Assembly: GCA_902512305.1 (NCBI GenBank)
Contig: CABXIU010000002.1
Span: forward strand, 62,001-126,000
Length of the DNA stretch: 64,000 bases
Direction: 5' to 3'
From: an uncultured Gammaproteobacteria bacterium
GTDB lineage: Bacteria; Pseudomonadota; Gammaproteobacteria; PS1; Pseudothioglobaceae
A program made the translations under genes and the position numbers. The notes under the pieces were generated by a model. That model worked only from the letters and a program-made list of their open reading frames with translations. It was not told where the DNA came from and ran no database searches. Of this stretch, positions 9,170-20,825 are shown piece by piece; the stretch's first letter is position 1, and every line of letters starts with the position of its first letter.

Positions 9170-10261
9170 ATGGCAATCGTTGAAAAGCTCCATGTTTTAA
9201 AATTTAGAAACTTAACAGACCAATACCTTCTTCCAAACAAGAACATCAATGTTTTAATTGGAGAAAACGGACAAGGTAAAACAAACTTTATTGAATCTTT
9301 GTATTATTTAGGACATGGAAGATCATTTAAGACTAAAAGCCTTAAAGACGTTATTCCTTTTGATGAGAAGCAAATTCAAATATCGGCAATTATAGATGGC
9401 CAAAAAATAACCATCAACAAGTCTAGAGAGAAAAGACTGGTTCTAGTTGATGGAAAAAAAATATCAAGCAACAGCCTATTAAGTCAAATCCTTCCAACTC
9501 AAATAATCTCGCCAGATCGTGGATTTGTTGTTGGAGGCCCTCCCAAATTAAAAAGATCTTATCTGGATTGGGGCGTTTTTCACCACAATGAAAAAACACT
9601 TAAGACATATGCCTCTTACAAAAAAACATTAAAAAACATTAACAGACTTTTAGTTAGCGGCAATCAAAATCAGCTTGGTGAGTGGCTAACAAGGCTTGCC
9701 AGCCTTTCTGTTGACATAACAAAAGAACGTAATGACTATATAGGCAAACTAACTAAAACTCTCGAAAAAAACCTTTCTCACAAACTTAAAAACTTGGTTG
9801 AGCCTTCTTTTGATTTTAAGTTTGTGCTTCAAACAGGGTGGCCAAAAGAAGTTGATGCGCTCAGCCAAAATAAAATTGAAACATACCTTTTAAACAACAC
9901 AGATGCTTTTTTTAAATCCAAGCATTTAAGTTACGGCCCACATAGATCGAGTATTGATTATTTTTTAAACGACCAAGGTGAAAACTTTCTGTCTAGAGGT
10001 GAGCAGAAAAAAATGTCAATTGTTTTTTGGATGCTTCAGATTCTTATGTTGGTTGAAAACGAAAAAAAACCAATCGTTCTAGTTGACGACATTTCCTCTG
10101 AACTAGACAATATAAAAATTAAATCAATCGTTGATTGTTTAAGTGAAATAAAGGTTCAAATATTTATAACGGACATAGGTAATAAAAAACTGCCTTTGAG
10201 TGAAAAAAATACTACTAACTACAAAATAGAATCTGGCTTAATAGCTGGGCTTAAAGGGTAA
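9170..10261 (+). CDS. recF: DNA replication and repair protein RecF
   Basis: A 363-residue SMC-like ATPase that helps load RecA at gaps. The N-terminal Walker A motif GENGQGKTNF lies at about residues 29-38. The ABC-type signature (LSRGEQKKMS) and Walker B (VLVDDISSELD) are near residues 275-310, as expected for RecF. It starts 12 bases after dnaN. A spacer of 95 bases containing a likely promoter separates it from gyrB. Nothing unusual in length or motifs. Confidence 0.95.
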   Translation: MAIVEKLHVLKFRNLTDQYLLPNKNINVLIGENGQGKTNFIESLYYLGHGRSFKTKSLKDVIPFDEKQIQISAIIDGQKITINKSREKRLVLVDGKKISSNSLLSQILPTQIISPDRGFVVGGPPKLKRSYLDWGVFHHNEKTLKTYASYKKTLKNINRLLVSGNQNQLGEWLTRLASLSVDITKERNDYIGKLTKTLEKNLSHKLKNLVEPSFDFKFVLQTGWPKEVDALSQNKIETYLLNNTDAFFKSKHLSYGPHRSSIDYFLNDQGENFLSRGEQKKMSIVFWMLQILMLVENEKKPIVLVDDISSELDNIKIKSIVDCLSEIKVQIFITDIGNKKLPLSEKNTTNYKIESGLIAGLKG

Positions 10262-10325
10262 TACAAGGCCATTCCAAAAGCCTTAAAAAAAGCGTATGAT
10301 TTGGTGTCAAAGTTGTTAGAAGTGG

Positions 10326-10331
10326 TATAAT
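10326..10331 (+). promoter_or_regulatory. Putative -10 element upstream of gyrB
   Basis: A perfect TATAAT lies 26 bases before the gyrB ATG in the recF-gyrB spacer. A weak -35-like GTGTCA sits 16 bases upstream of it. A matching -10 in a 95-base gap suggests gyrB has its own promoter in addition to any read-through from recF. Experimental start-site data would be needed to confirm this. Confidence 0.5.
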
Positions 10332-10344
10332 AAATTTTATTTGA

Positions 10345-12744
<2,400 letters not shown>

Positions 12745-12858
12745 TTGTTTGAAGGCCTTATGACTTGAATTCAGTTAATTTGAGTTGCGAATTTTATTGC
12801 CAACCAACAAACCACTTTTGTAAGATAATTAGTTTAATTACTTAAAAATAGACGTGCT

Positions 12859-13719
12859 ATGTCAAAAAAACATCCTGTAATAGCGATTACTGGTTCTTCT
12901 GGGGCTGGAACTTCGACTGTAAAAAATGCATTCAACCACATATTTGAGAGAGTTGGCGCAAAGCCTGTTGTGATCGAAGGCGATAGCTTTCATAAATATG
13001 ATCGCAAACAGATGAAAAAGGCGATGAAAAAGAAAGACAAAATAGGTAATAGGTATTTTAGTCATTTTGGTCCTGAGGCCAACCATTTTGACCTCATTGC
13101 TAAAACCTTTAAAGATTATGGTGAAAAGGGCTATTGTAGTCGTCGCTACTACGTCCACACAGACGAAGAAGGAGAGTCTTTCGGAAGAAAGGCTGGAGAG
13201 TTTACTGAATGGGAGGAGGCCGGTAGAGGTAGCGACCTTTTGTTTTATGAGGGCCTACATGGAGGCGCAAAAGACGGAAAAATTGATGTTGCAAAATTTG
13301 TAGATCTTTTGATTGGTGTTGTTCCAGTTGTGAACCTAGAATGGATTCAAAAAATACATAGAGATAAAAACGAGAGAGGATATTCTGCCGAAGCTACAGT
13401 TGACACGATTCACAGAAGAATGTGGGATTATATTAACTATATAACCCCTCAGTTTTCGAAGACACACATTAATTTTCAACGCGTTCCGACGGTAGATACA
13501 TCAAACCCTTTTATAGCCAGAGACATACCAACACAAGACGAGAGCTTTGTGGTGGTCAGGTTTCAGGATCATAATTATTGTGACTTTGTTTATTTACAAG
13601 ATATGGTTGCGGGCTCGTTTATGTCTAGACCCAACACCTTGGTTGTTCCAGGCGGAAAGATGGGTTTTGTTATGGAGTTGGTTTTAAGAGATCAGGTTGA
13701 GAAAATGCTCAGCCACTAA
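12859..13719 (+). CDS. prk: Phosphoribulokinase (PrkB/CbbP type)
   Basis: A 286-residue P-loop kinase whose sequence aligns along its full length with the short proteobacterial phosphoribulokinase class (E. coli PrkB and CbbP). The P-loop is GSSGAGTST (12-20). Other family blocks are EGDSFHKYDR, FGPEANHFD, FYEGLHGG and NYITPQFSKTHINFQRVPTVDTSNPF. The known reaction of CbbP is ATP-dependent conversion of ribulose-5-phosphate to ribulose-1,5-bisphosphate for the Calvin cycle. No RuBisCO or other Calvin gene is in this window, and E. coli keeps PrkB without RuBisCO, so autotrophy cannot be concluded from this gene alone. It converges with leuS across a hairpin. Confidence 0.88.
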   Translation: MSKKHPVIAITGSSGAGTSTVKNAFNHIFERVGAKPVVIEGDSFHKYDRKQMKKAMKKKDKIGNRYFSHFGPEANHFDLIAKTFKDYGEKGYCSRRYYVHTDEEGESFGRKAGEFTEWEEAGRGSDLLFYEGLHGGAKDGKIDVAKFVDLLIGVVPVVNLEWIQKIHRDKNERGYSAEATVDTIHRRMWDYINYITPQFSKTHINFQRVPTVDTSNPFIARDIPTQDESFVVVRFQDHNYCDFVYLQDMVAGSFMSRPNTLVVPGGKMGFVMELVLRDQVEKMLSH

Positions 13720-13721
13720 AA

Positions 13722-13740
13722 ACTAGCTTAAGCAGCTAGT
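13722..13740. terminator. Hairpin between convergent prk and leuS
   Basis: A perfect 7-bp inverted repeat, ACTAGCT and AGCTAGT around a five-base loop, sits at the convergent gene ends and overlaps the leuS stop. On the minus strand it is followed by a run of five T residues, so it would act as a terminator for leuS. On the plus strand the T-run is weak, so termination of prk there is less certain. Confidence 0.6.
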
Positions 13741-16195
13741 CTTTAACAACAATATTAATTAGCTTGTTTGGAACAACAACAACTTTGATTATTTTTTTGT
13801 CTTCAGTAAACTTTTTAACTTTTCCGTCTTTCAGGGCAATTTCTTGAACTGTTTGGTTTTCTGAGTCTAGCGGAGCCATGATTTTAGCCCTTAATTTTCC
13901 ATTTACTTGGGCCATGATTTGCACATTTTCTTGAACTAAGGCTGATTTATCAACTTCGGGCCAACCAACATTGACAACTGCCTCTGTGCCGCCTAATAAA
14001 AACCATAAATGGTGACAAACATGCGGCATAACAGGACTAAGACATTTAACCATTACCTCAATAGCCTCTTGTTTGATGGCCATACTCTCTGCTGCGGTAT
14101 CGGAAAATCTTGACACGGCATTGTTAAGTTCCATCATGGTTGCGATTGCGGTATTAAACGAGTGTCTTCTTCCGAAGTCGTCTCCAACTTTTTGTAATGC
14201 TTGGTGTGTTTTATGGCGTAGAGCTTTTTGTTCCTCGTCGAGTGAAGAGGGGTCTATTTTAGAAAGCTTTATTTCTTTTATTGAGTCTACAAAGTCAGTT
14301 ACTAGACGAAAAAACTTATTAATAAATCTGTGTGCCCCCTCTATCCCGCTGTCAGACCATTCCAGGTCTTGAGTTGGGGGTGCTGCAAACAAAATAAAAA
14401 GTCTCGCAGTGTCGGCGCCGTATTTTGAAATCATTTCTTGTGGGTCAACAGTATTGCCTTTTGATTTGCTCATTTTTGCACCATCCTTTAAAACCATTCC
14501 TTGGGTAAGCAGGTTAGTAAACGGCTCTCCTGTCTCGACAATGCCTTCGTCACGCAATAGCTTCGTAAAAAATCGAGAATACAAAAGGTGCAATATAGCA
14601 TGCTCTATTCCTCCAACATACTGGTCTACAGGGAGCCAGTAGTTCGCACGACCATCTAAAATTGCATCTTTTTGATCTACGCAGGTGTAGCGAGCAAAAT
14701 ACCATGACGACTCAAAAAAAGTATCAAAAGTATCTGTTTCTCTTTGAGAGCTACTTCCACATTTTGGACAGTCGATGTTGAAAAATTCGGGCATTTTTTT
14801 AAGGGGCGATCCTGCGCCATCTATGGCAACATTTTCAGGAAGCCTTACAGGAAGGTTTTCAAGGTCTTCGGGCACTTCGCCGCAAGAAGGGCAGTTAATT
14901 ATAGGTATGGGACATCCCCAATAGCGCTGTCTAGAGACTCCCCAATCACGAAGGCGGTAATTTGTTTTTTCTTTCCCCATTTTAATGTTTGAGAGCTTTT
15001 TACTAATAGCCTTAAATGCCGCATTAAAGTCAAGTCCGGTAAACTCACCCGAATTAATAAGAATGCCTTTTTCTACAAAAGCCTCCTTAGATGTATCAAC
15101 TTGACCACTTACATCTGAAATTACGTCTAAGATCGGTATGCTGTATTTGTTGGCAAACTCGTAATCTCTTTGGTCATGAGCTGGAACGCTCATCACGGCC
15201 CCAGTTCCGTAGCCCATCAAAACAAAGTTAGCAATCCAGATTGGTGTTTCCTTGCCTGTCAGCGGGTGAATACATTTTAGTCCAGAATCAACTCCCTTTT
15301 TTTCCATGGTTTCAATTGCAGCTTCTGCTGTTTCCATGTTTTTGCATTCATCAAGAAAGGATCGAATATTTTCATTGTTTTTTCCTGCCTCAATAGCAAG
15401 AGGGTGTTCCGCGGCGATTGCTAGATAAGTGACGCCATAGAGGGTATCAGGCCTTGTTGTGTAAACTGTTAGAGCTTCAGATTCGTCAAGCCTAAAAACA
15501 ATATCAAGGCCAGTAGACTTACCAATCCAATTAGTTTGCATCATGCGAACAGCGTCTGGCCAACCGTCGAGCTTTTGGATGTCTGCTAAAAGCTCGTTAG
15601 CGTAATCTGTAATTTTCATATACCATTGAGATATTTCTTTCTTTTCGACCGGCGCTCCAGAGCGCCAACCACAGCCGTCTACAACCTGCTCATTAGCCAG
15701 AACAGTTTGGTCTACGGGATCCCAATTCACTATTGCTTTTTTCTTATAGACCATGCCTTTTTTAAAAAGTTTAATAAAAAACCATTGCTCCCATCTGTAA
15801 TACTCGGGGTGGCATGTTGCCAGCTCTCTTGACCAATCGTAACCAAAGCCGAGCTCTATTAACTGTTCTTTCATATGGTTGATGTTGTCATAGGTCCATC
15901 CAGCCGGAGGCACCTCATTTTTTATAGCGGCGTTTTCTGCTGGGAGGCCAAAAGCATCCCATCCAATTGGCTGCATAACGTTTTTCCCAAGCATCTTTTG
16001 ATACCTAGAAATTACATCACCAATGCTATAGTTCCTAACATGGCCCATATGCAGCCTTCCCGACGGATAAGGCAGCATAGATAGGCAGTAATATTTCTCC
16101 TTGTTTGTGTCTTCAGTTACAACAAATGAGTTATTTGTCTCCCAATAGTCTTGGGCCTCTTTTTCAATAATTTTTGCGTTATATTCTTGTTGCAT
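13736..16195 (-). CDS. leuS: Leucyl-tRNA synthetase
   Basis: An 819-residue class I aminoacyl-tRNA synthetase charging tRNA-Leu. The HIGH-type motif appears as HMGHVRN in the N-terminal Rossmann fold. The CP1 editing domain carries the threonine-rich [13 protein letters not shown] and the [15 protein letters not shown] block, the zinc-binding region has CPSCGEVPE and CPKCGSS, and the catalytic loop is [10 protein letters not shown]. Length is slightly below the E. coli enzyme but all domains are present. In many Gammaproteobacteria leuS is followed by lptE and holA; here it is followed instead by a convergent phosphoribulokinase gene. Confidence 0.97.
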   Translation of the reverse strand: MQQEYNAKIIEKEAQDYWETNNSFVVTEDTNKEKYYCLSMLPYPSGRLHMGHVRNYSIGDVISRYQKMLGKNVMQPIGWDAFGLPAENAAIKNEVPPAGWTYDNINHMKEQLIELGFGYDWSRELATCHPEYYRWEQWFFIKLFKKGMVYKKKAIVNWDPVDQTVLANEQVVDGCGWRSGAPVEKKEISQWYMKITDYANELLADIQKLDGWPDAVRMMQTNWIGKSTGLDIVFRLDESEALTVYTTRPDTLYGVTYLAIAAEHPLAIEAGKNNENIRSFLDECKNMETAEAAIETMEKKGVDSGLKCIHPLTGKETPIWIANFVLMGYGTGAVMSVPAHDQRDYEFANKYSIPILDVISDVSGQVDTSKEAFVEKGILINSGEFTGLDFNAAFKAISKKLSNIKMGKEKTNYRLRDWGVSRQRYWGCPIPIINCPSCGEVPEDLENLPVRLPENVAIDGAGSPLKKMPEFFNIDCPKCGSSSQRETDTFDTFFESSWYFARYTCVDQKDAILDGRANYWLPVDQYVGGIEHAILHLLYSRFFTKLLRDEGIVETGEPFTNLLTQGMVLKDGAKMSKSKGNTVDPQEMISKYGADTARLFILFAAPPTQDLEWSDSGIEGAHRFINKFFRLVTDFVDSIKEIKLSKIDPSSLDEEQKALRHKTHQALQKVGDDFGRRHSFNTAIATMMELNNAVSRFSDTAAESMAIKQEAIEVMVKCLSPVMPHVCHHLWFLLGGTEAVVNVGWPEVDKSALVQENVQIMAQVNGKLRAKIMAPLDSENQTVQEIALKDGKVKKFTEDKKIIKVVVVPNKLINIVVKD

Positions 16196-16212
16196 AGCAG
16201 TATTATGATAAT

Positions 16213-17151
16213 TTAATTAAGGCTTAGTGAGCCAACTAGCGAGCCAATGCTAGCAAGTTCGTGTGTGTTTAAATACTCACTTATTCCAGCATTAATTTCT
16301 TGGCAAACGAGTGGGTTGTAAAACAAAGCGGTTCCAATGCCCACGGTATCTGCGCCTGCAATTATAAATTCAATTGCATCATCTGCTGTTAATATTCCGC
16401 CCTGGCCAATGATAGGTATGTTGTGTTTTTTGCTAACTTGATATACCTGGTGAACTTTAAGAAGCGCAATTGGCTTGATTGCTGGCCCAGAAAGCCCGCC
16501 TTGATTGTTGCCAATTATTGGCTGTTTTTTTTCTATGTCTATAGCCATTCCCATAACTGTATTAATTACAGCCAGCCCATCGCTTCCAGCTTCTATGCAG
16601 CGAAGAGCGTTTGCAGCAATATCAGTTTGGTTGGGAGAAAGCTTTGTGATAATTGGTTTACTTGTGTTTTTGCGACAGACCTCAACAACACGAAATGACA
16701 TGTCGGGATCGTTTCCAAAGGCAACGCCACCTTCTTTTACATTAGGACAAGAGATGTTAATTTCTATAGCATCGATGTCAGTGTTATCAAAGTGTTTTGC
16801 AATTTCGCCATACTCATCGACGCTTGATCCGGAAATATTAATAATAAATTTTGTTTCATTTTTATTTAATGAGGGCAAAATTTCATTTATGACTGAGTCG
16901 GCTCCAGGGTTTTGAAGGCCAATCGCATTAAGCATGCCGTTGGGTGTTTCAGCAACCCTGTGTGGTTTGTTGCCTAGCCTAGGCGCTAAGGTTGTTCCTT
17001 TTAAACAAACAGCACCTACATCGCTATTAGAAAAATCCTTAATTCGAGTATATTCTTCGCCAAAACCAACACAGCCCGAAAGCAAAATGACAGGGGAGTT
17101 TAGCGGCATCCCACAAAAACTTGTTTTAAGATTATTTTGCATTGACGACAT
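16213..17151 (-). CDS. pyrD: Dihydroorotate dehydrogenase, class 1B-like
   Basis: A 312-residue FMN TIM-barrel enzyme for oxidation of dihydroorotate to orotate in pyrimidine synthesis. Family blocks include [16 protein letters not shown]-type N-terminus, [13 protein letters not shown], the catalytic-loop cysteine in INISCPNV and the FMN phosphate region [15 protein letters not shown]. The catalytic cysteine, rather than serine, and the lack of an N-terminal membrane helix place it with soluble class 1 enzymes, closest to class 1B. Class 1B normally works with the FAD/2Fe-2S partner PyrK; no pyrK is in this window. Most Gammaproteobacteria use a membrane-bound class 2 enzyme, so this is atypical. 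It is divergent from bioD. Confidence 0.85.
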   Translation of the reverse strand: MSSMQNNLKTSFCGMPLNSPVILLSGCVGFGEEYTRIKDFSNSDVGAVCLKGTTLAPRLGNKPHRVAETPNGMLNAIGLQNPGADSVINEILPSLNKNETKFIINISGSSVDEYGEIAKHFDNTDIDAIEINISCPNVKEGGVAFGNDPDMSFRVVEVCRKNTSKPIITKLSPNQTDIAANALRCIEAGSDGLAVINTVMGMAIDIEKKQPIIGNNQGGLSGPAIKPIALLKVHQVYQVSKKHNIPIIGQGGILTADDAIEFIIAGADTVGIGTALFYNPLVCQEINAGISEYLNTHELASIGSLVGSLSLN

Positions 17152-17201
17152 TATACTTTTATGGCGACTTGGGAGTCATTAACTTAGTCTAAAATGTTGC
17201 T

Positions 17202-17843
17202 ATGAATGGAGTTTTTATAACTGGAAGTAATACAGGAGTTGGAAAAACAACCGTATCGGTTGACATTATTAAACACCTCAGAAAAAAAAGAAAAATCTTA
17301 GCAAGAAAGCCGGTTGAAACCGATTGTCATCTGGTTAATGGTGGTTTTGTGCCAAAAGACGCCACTAGGCTTAACGAGGCCTGTTCTTCTGGCGAAGATA
17401 TAGAGGTTGTTTGTCCATTTTGCTTCGAGCTTGAGGCTAGTTCTGAAGAAGCTAGTATTCATTCAGGAAAACTATTGGAGCTTGATGACTTGGTTAAATC
17501 CTGCAGATCTAAAGTAGGTGATAATTTTGTTTTCGTTGAAGGAGCCGGAGGTTTTTATTCTCCAATTGCTAATAAGGCGCTTAATTCAGACTTAGCGGTA
17601 CAGCTCGATCTGCCAGTTATTATTGTCGTTAGAGACGAGCTTGGGGCTGTCAGTCAGGCGCTCTTAACAATCAATGCAGTAGAGAGTCTTAAATTACAAA
17701 TAGCCTGTGTTGTTCTCAACGAGATAGTGCCTAATCAGCTTCGTAATGCTGAGGCTTTACGGGCTTATACAGAAGCCCCAATCATAGAGTATTCAAAAAA
17801 CAAGCTAAGTAATTTTTGTTTAGAAGTTGAAAGGCTAATCTAG
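17202..17843 (+). CDS. bioD: Dethiobiotin synthetase
   Basis: A 213-residue P-loop enzyme that closes the ureido ring of dethiobiotin from diaminopelargonic acid, CO2 and ATP. The Walker A motif GSNTGVGKTT is at residues 8-17, followed by the KPVETDC substrate strand and the EGAGGFYSP loop. Length is normal. It stands alone rather than in a bio cluster, divergent from pyrD by 50 bases. Its last nine bases overlap the 3' end of the convergent sspB gene. Confidence 0.9.
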   Translation: MNGVFITGSNTGVGKTTVSVDIIKHLRKKRKILARKPVETDCHLVNGGFVPKDATRLNEACSSGEDIEVVCPFCFELEASSEEASIHSGKLLELDDLVKSCRSKVGDNFVFVEGAGGFYSPIANKALNSDLAVQLDLPVIIVVRDELGAVSQALLTINAVESLKLQIACVVLNEIVPNQLRNAEALRAYTEAPIIEYSKNKLSNFCLEVERLI

Positions 17844-18194
17844 CACTTTAAGGCTTGGTTTTTTGTCTTCTTGTTCTGGGCATATTTTTTTATTGTCAAA
17901 CATCATGCCTTCGCCATTTTCTTTAGCGTAAATAGATAGTACAGCATCGCAAGGAACAACAATCTGTTGAGGTTTTCCTTGAAACCGGGCTTTAAAGCTT
18001 ATTCCTTCATTGCCAATGACGCGGCCTTGTGTTGCTGAGGAGCTAATGTTTAAAACCATTTTTCCATTTGCATCAAAGCCTTCAGGAGCAACCACACTTG
18101 GGCTCTTGGTGTTAACTAGCAAGTATGGCGTCAATTTGTTGTCCTCTATCCAGTCGCAATAGGCGCGAATCAAATAGGGGATAACTCCAGACAT
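17835..18194 (-). CDS. sspB: ClpXP protease specificity-enhancing factor SspB
   Basis: A 119-residue adaptor that delivers ssrA-tagged proteins to ClpXP. The N-terminal folded domain shows the usual blocks (PYLIRAYCDWIEDN, TPYLLVN, SFKARFQGKPQQIVVP). A flexible tail ends in the hydrophobic ClpX-binding peptide PSLKVLD. It starts seven bases after the sspA stop, the conserved petABC-sspA-sspB order of Gammaproteobacteria. The 3' end overlaps bioD on the other strand. Confidence 0.93.
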   Translation of the reverse strand: MSGVIPYLIRAYCDWIEDNKLTPYLLVNTKSPSVVAPEGFDANGKMVLNISSSATQGRVIGNEGISFKARFQGKPQQIVVPCDAVLSIYAKENGEGMMFDNKKICPEQEDKKPSLKVLD

Positions 18195-18201
18195 TTATAT
18201 T

Positions 18202-18831
18202 TTAGCCGAAGTCTTTTTCAGCAAAAGTTAGGCTATCATGAAAGCCTTCTTTTTCAAAAAGCCTGTTTGCATAATCTTGAATCGGCTTCGCTTTTTCATT
18301 TAAGGATATACCAAGAATATCAAGCCTCCAGAGTATTGGCGCAATACAGACATCAACGAGCGTCATAGTCTCGCTCTTGAAGTAAGGCTGGTGAGCAAAC
18401 AGTGGAAGTAGCTCTAGCAAGCTTCCATTTAGAGCTTTTCGCGCCACATCTGCCTCTTTTTTAGCTCCATTCAAAATGGTTTTAGTTAATTCATACCAGC
18501 AGCTATCTGCTCTTGTGAATCGATAGACTAATAGTCTTTTTTCAGCTTTTTCAATTGGGTCAACTGGCAAAAGAGGAGGGAAAGGAAAGCGCTCATCAAG
18601 ATATTCCATAATCACAGAAAGGTCATAGAGAACCATCCCCCTATCAAAAAGAGTGGGCAGCGTTTCACAAGGGTTAAGCTCTAAGACCTCTTCAGGCATC
18701 TCATCAAAAGCAAGCTCTACAACTTCTCTTTCGATTGACTTGTGTGCCATGATAAATCTGACCGCATGAGACTCAAGCTCTTGAGATGCAGAATAAAGCG
18801 TTGTTGAGGCGGGATTGGGTTTTAATTGCAT
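18202..18831 (-). CDS. sspA: Stringent starvation protein A
   Basis: A 209-residue glutathione-S-transferase-fold protein that binds RNA polymerase during stress. The thioredoxin-like N-terminal half contains the cis-proline region (ETLPTLFDRGMVLYD). The all-helical half carries YRFTRADSCWYELT. The start is set at the Met at 18829-18831 (MQLKPNPAS), preceded by a GGAAAA site. The frame is open to 19008, but that extension overlaps petC and has no family similarity. It belongs to the petABC-sspAB cluster. Confidence 0.92.
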   Translation of the reverse strand: MQLKPNPASTTLYSASQELESHAVRFIMAHKSIEREVVELAFDEMPEEVLELNPCETLPTLFDRGMVLYDLSVIMEYLDERFPFPPLLPVDPIEKAEKRLLVYRFTRADSCWYELTKTILNGAKKEADVARKALNGSLLELLPLFAHQPYFKSETMTLVDVCIAPILWRLDILGISLNEKAKPIQDYANRLFEKEGFHDSLTFAEKDFG

Positions 18832-18905
18832 AGTTTTTTCCAGGTTAAATAAGGCGTCCTTTCGTTTTTTAGTCGAAGGAGATATGTGAAAGATTGTATC
18901 AGAAA

Positions 18906-19589
18906 TTAATCGCGGGATCTCCAAATGCCGTACTTGACATCTTTCCAGTACTCTTTTTTGAGCAGGTAGGTCAGGACAAATAATACGCCCAAGAATAATA
19001 GCACCCACTTTCCAAGCCTTAAGCGAATTAGTTTTGCTGGTTCACCGACATAATCCAAAAAGTTTGTTATGTCACGAACGCTATTGTCGAACTCTGCTTC
19101 AGATTGGGCCTCTCTTAGCGACCAAAGAGCATCAGGCATTGATGCATTAACCAGCACTGTGTTGTTGACGCCAAAAGCCCTTGACTCGTCATCATAAAAA
19201 CTTCTTAAATAAGTGTAAATCCAGTCTGTTCCCTTAGACCTAGCAACTAAAGAAAGGTCAGGGGGAACGCCGCCAAACCAAGATGCCGCAGCGTCTTCAG
19301 GCATCGAAGTAGTTATTGCCTCTCCTGTTTTATTGCCTGCAAACATTAGGTTTTTTTTGACTAGGTCGTCAGAAAGGCCAAGATCTTTGCCAATCCTATT
19401 GTAGCGCATAAAACTAATAGCATGACATCCAGAACAGTAGTTCATAAACAGTTTTGCGCCATTTTGAAGAGAGACCGTATCCATAATGTCAGTGTCAGCA
19501 TGATCAAGGCGGGCTTTACTTGCTGCAGATGCATTAAATGAGGCCATGGTTAAAGAAGCTGCAAACACTAGTAGTATTATTGCTCTCAT
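18906..19589 (-). CDS. petC: Cytochrome c1 of the bc1 complex
   Basis: A 227-residue membrane-anchored c-type cytochrome that carries electrons from the Rieske protein to soluble cytochrome c or the cupredoxin pool. It has a cleavable signal sequence (1-22), the heme-binding CSGCH at residues 52-56, the c1 fingerprint MRYNRIGKDLGLS, and a C-terminal transmembrane anchor (about 190-210) followed by a positive tail. It starts three bases after petB, so petA-petB-petC form one operon. Confidence 0.95.
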   Translation of the reverse strand: MRAIILLVFAASLTMASFNASAASKARLDHADTDIMDTVSLQNGAKLFMNYCSGCHAISFMRYNRIGKDLGLSDDLVKKNLMFAGNKTGEAITTSMPEDAAASWFGGVPPDLSLVARSKGTDWIYTYLRSFYDDESRAFGVNNTVLVNASMPDALWSLREAQSEAEFDNSVRDITNFLDYVGEPAKLIRLRLGKWVLLFLGVLFVLTYLLKKEYWKDVKYGIWRSRD

Positions 19590-19592
19590 CGG

Positions 19593-20816
19593 CTACTCCG
19601 TAACCCTTGTTGGCACTTCTTTTGTTTTTCCAATAGAGGTGTACCAAGGCATTAATATAAAAAAAGCAAAATATAAAGCCGTAAAAATTCTAGCAAGAAG
19701 GGCGTTAAGCGGAGTTACAGGCTGCACTCCTAGCCACCCAAGCATTATAAAACTAATAACAAAGGCACCCAAGGCCCATTTGTATATTGGACTTCTGTAC
19801 CGAATAGACTTGACCGGGCTTCTGTCTAGCCAAGGCAGAGCAAAAAAGATTAGCAAGGCAGCCCCCATTGCTAAAACCCCTGGAAATTGAGACCCAAACA
19901 GCGGAGGTATCGCTCTTAATACAGAATAAAAGGGAGTCAAGTACCATAAAGGTGCAATATGCTCTGGTGTTTTGAGAGGGTTTGCTTCTACAAAATTAGC
20001 ATGCTCAAGGAAGTACCCATTTAAAGCCGGAGCATAAAAAATTACTGCACACAAAATCCATAAAAACCCAACAACAACCATGCTGTCTTTGATTGTAAAG
20101 TATGGGTGAAAGGGAATTCCGTCTTTAGGGATGCCGTCTTTATCTTTGTTTTCTTTGATTTCAATACCATCTGGGTTGTTCGAGCCAACGTGATGGAGAG
20201 CAACAAGGTGCAAGAAAACAAGCACCACTAAAATTAAGGGAAGCGCTATTACATGAAGAGAGAAAAACCGATTTAAAGCAGCATCGCCAACGGCATAGTC
20301 TCCCAATAGCCACACCAAAAGATCAGGGCCAATAACTGGCACAGAGCCAAACAGTGAGATAATAACCTGTGCGCCCCAAAAAGACATCTGCCCCCAGGGA
20401 AGAACATATCCAAAAAATGCTTCAGCCATCAAAGCAATATAAAGAACCATGCCTAAAATCCAAAGCAGCTCTCTAGGGCCTTTGTATGAGCCATAGAGCA
20501 ACGCCCTATACATGTGAAGATAAATAACAACAAAAAAAGCCGAAGCCCCGGTTGAGTGAAGATAGCGCATAAGCCAGCCCCATTCGACGTCTCTCATAAT
20601 ATATTCTACTGAGGCAAACGCTTGTGCTGAATCAGGCTTGTAGTGCATGGTTAAAAAGATTCCTGTGAGAAGCTGCATGCCGAGCATAAGTATGGCCAGC
20701 CCTCCAAAAAAATACCAGAAGTTAAAGTTTCTGGGCGTATAGTATTCTGCTAAATGCTCATTCCAAACCTTTGAAAGAGGAAATCTTTGGTCTATCCAGC
20801 TTTGATTTTTTTTCAT
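19593..20816 (-). CDS. petB: Cytochrome b of the bc1 complex
   Basis: A 407-residue, eight-helix diheme protein forming the quinol-oxidising core. Heme-ligand histidines are His87 and His101 in helix B and His188 and His203 in helix D. The Qo-site motif, usually PEWY, reads PLWY at residues 289-292, so the glutamate proposed to accept a proton is replaced by leucine. Related gamma- and betaproteobacterial proteins are known to have PVWY variants. The gene lies nine bases after petA and three before petC. Confidence 0.96.
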   Translation of the reverse strand: MKKNQSWIDQRFPLSKVWNEHLAEYYTPRNFNFWYFFGGLAILMLGMQLLTGIFLTMHYKPDSAQAFASVEYIMRDVEWGWLMRYLHSTGASAFFVVIYLHMYRALLYGSYKGPRELLWILGMVLYIALMAEAFFGYVLPWGQMSFWGAQVIISLFGSVPVIGPDLLVWLLGDYAVGDAALNRFFSLHVIALPLILVVLVFLHLVALHHVGSNNPDGIEIKENKDKDGIPKDGIPFHPYFTIKDSMVVVGFLWILCAVIFYAPALNGYFLEHANFVEANPLKTPEHIAPLWYLTPFYSVLRAIPPLFGSQFPGVLAMGAALLIFFALPWLDRSPVKSIRYRSPIYKWALGAFVISFIMLGWLGVQPVTPLNALLARIFTALYFAFFILMPWYTSIGKTKEVPTRVTE

Positions 20817-20825
20817 ACTCTTCTG

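Noticed and set aside
10265-10284. AAGGC...GCCTT hairpin after recF as a terminator
   Set aside because: The stem is only five bases and on the plus strand it is followed by A residues rather than T residues, so it does not look like a recF terminator.
16505-16915. A 136-codon open frame antisense to pyrD
   Set aside because: It lacks family features, lies entirely within the well supported pyrD gene on the other strand, and is explained as a shadow frame.
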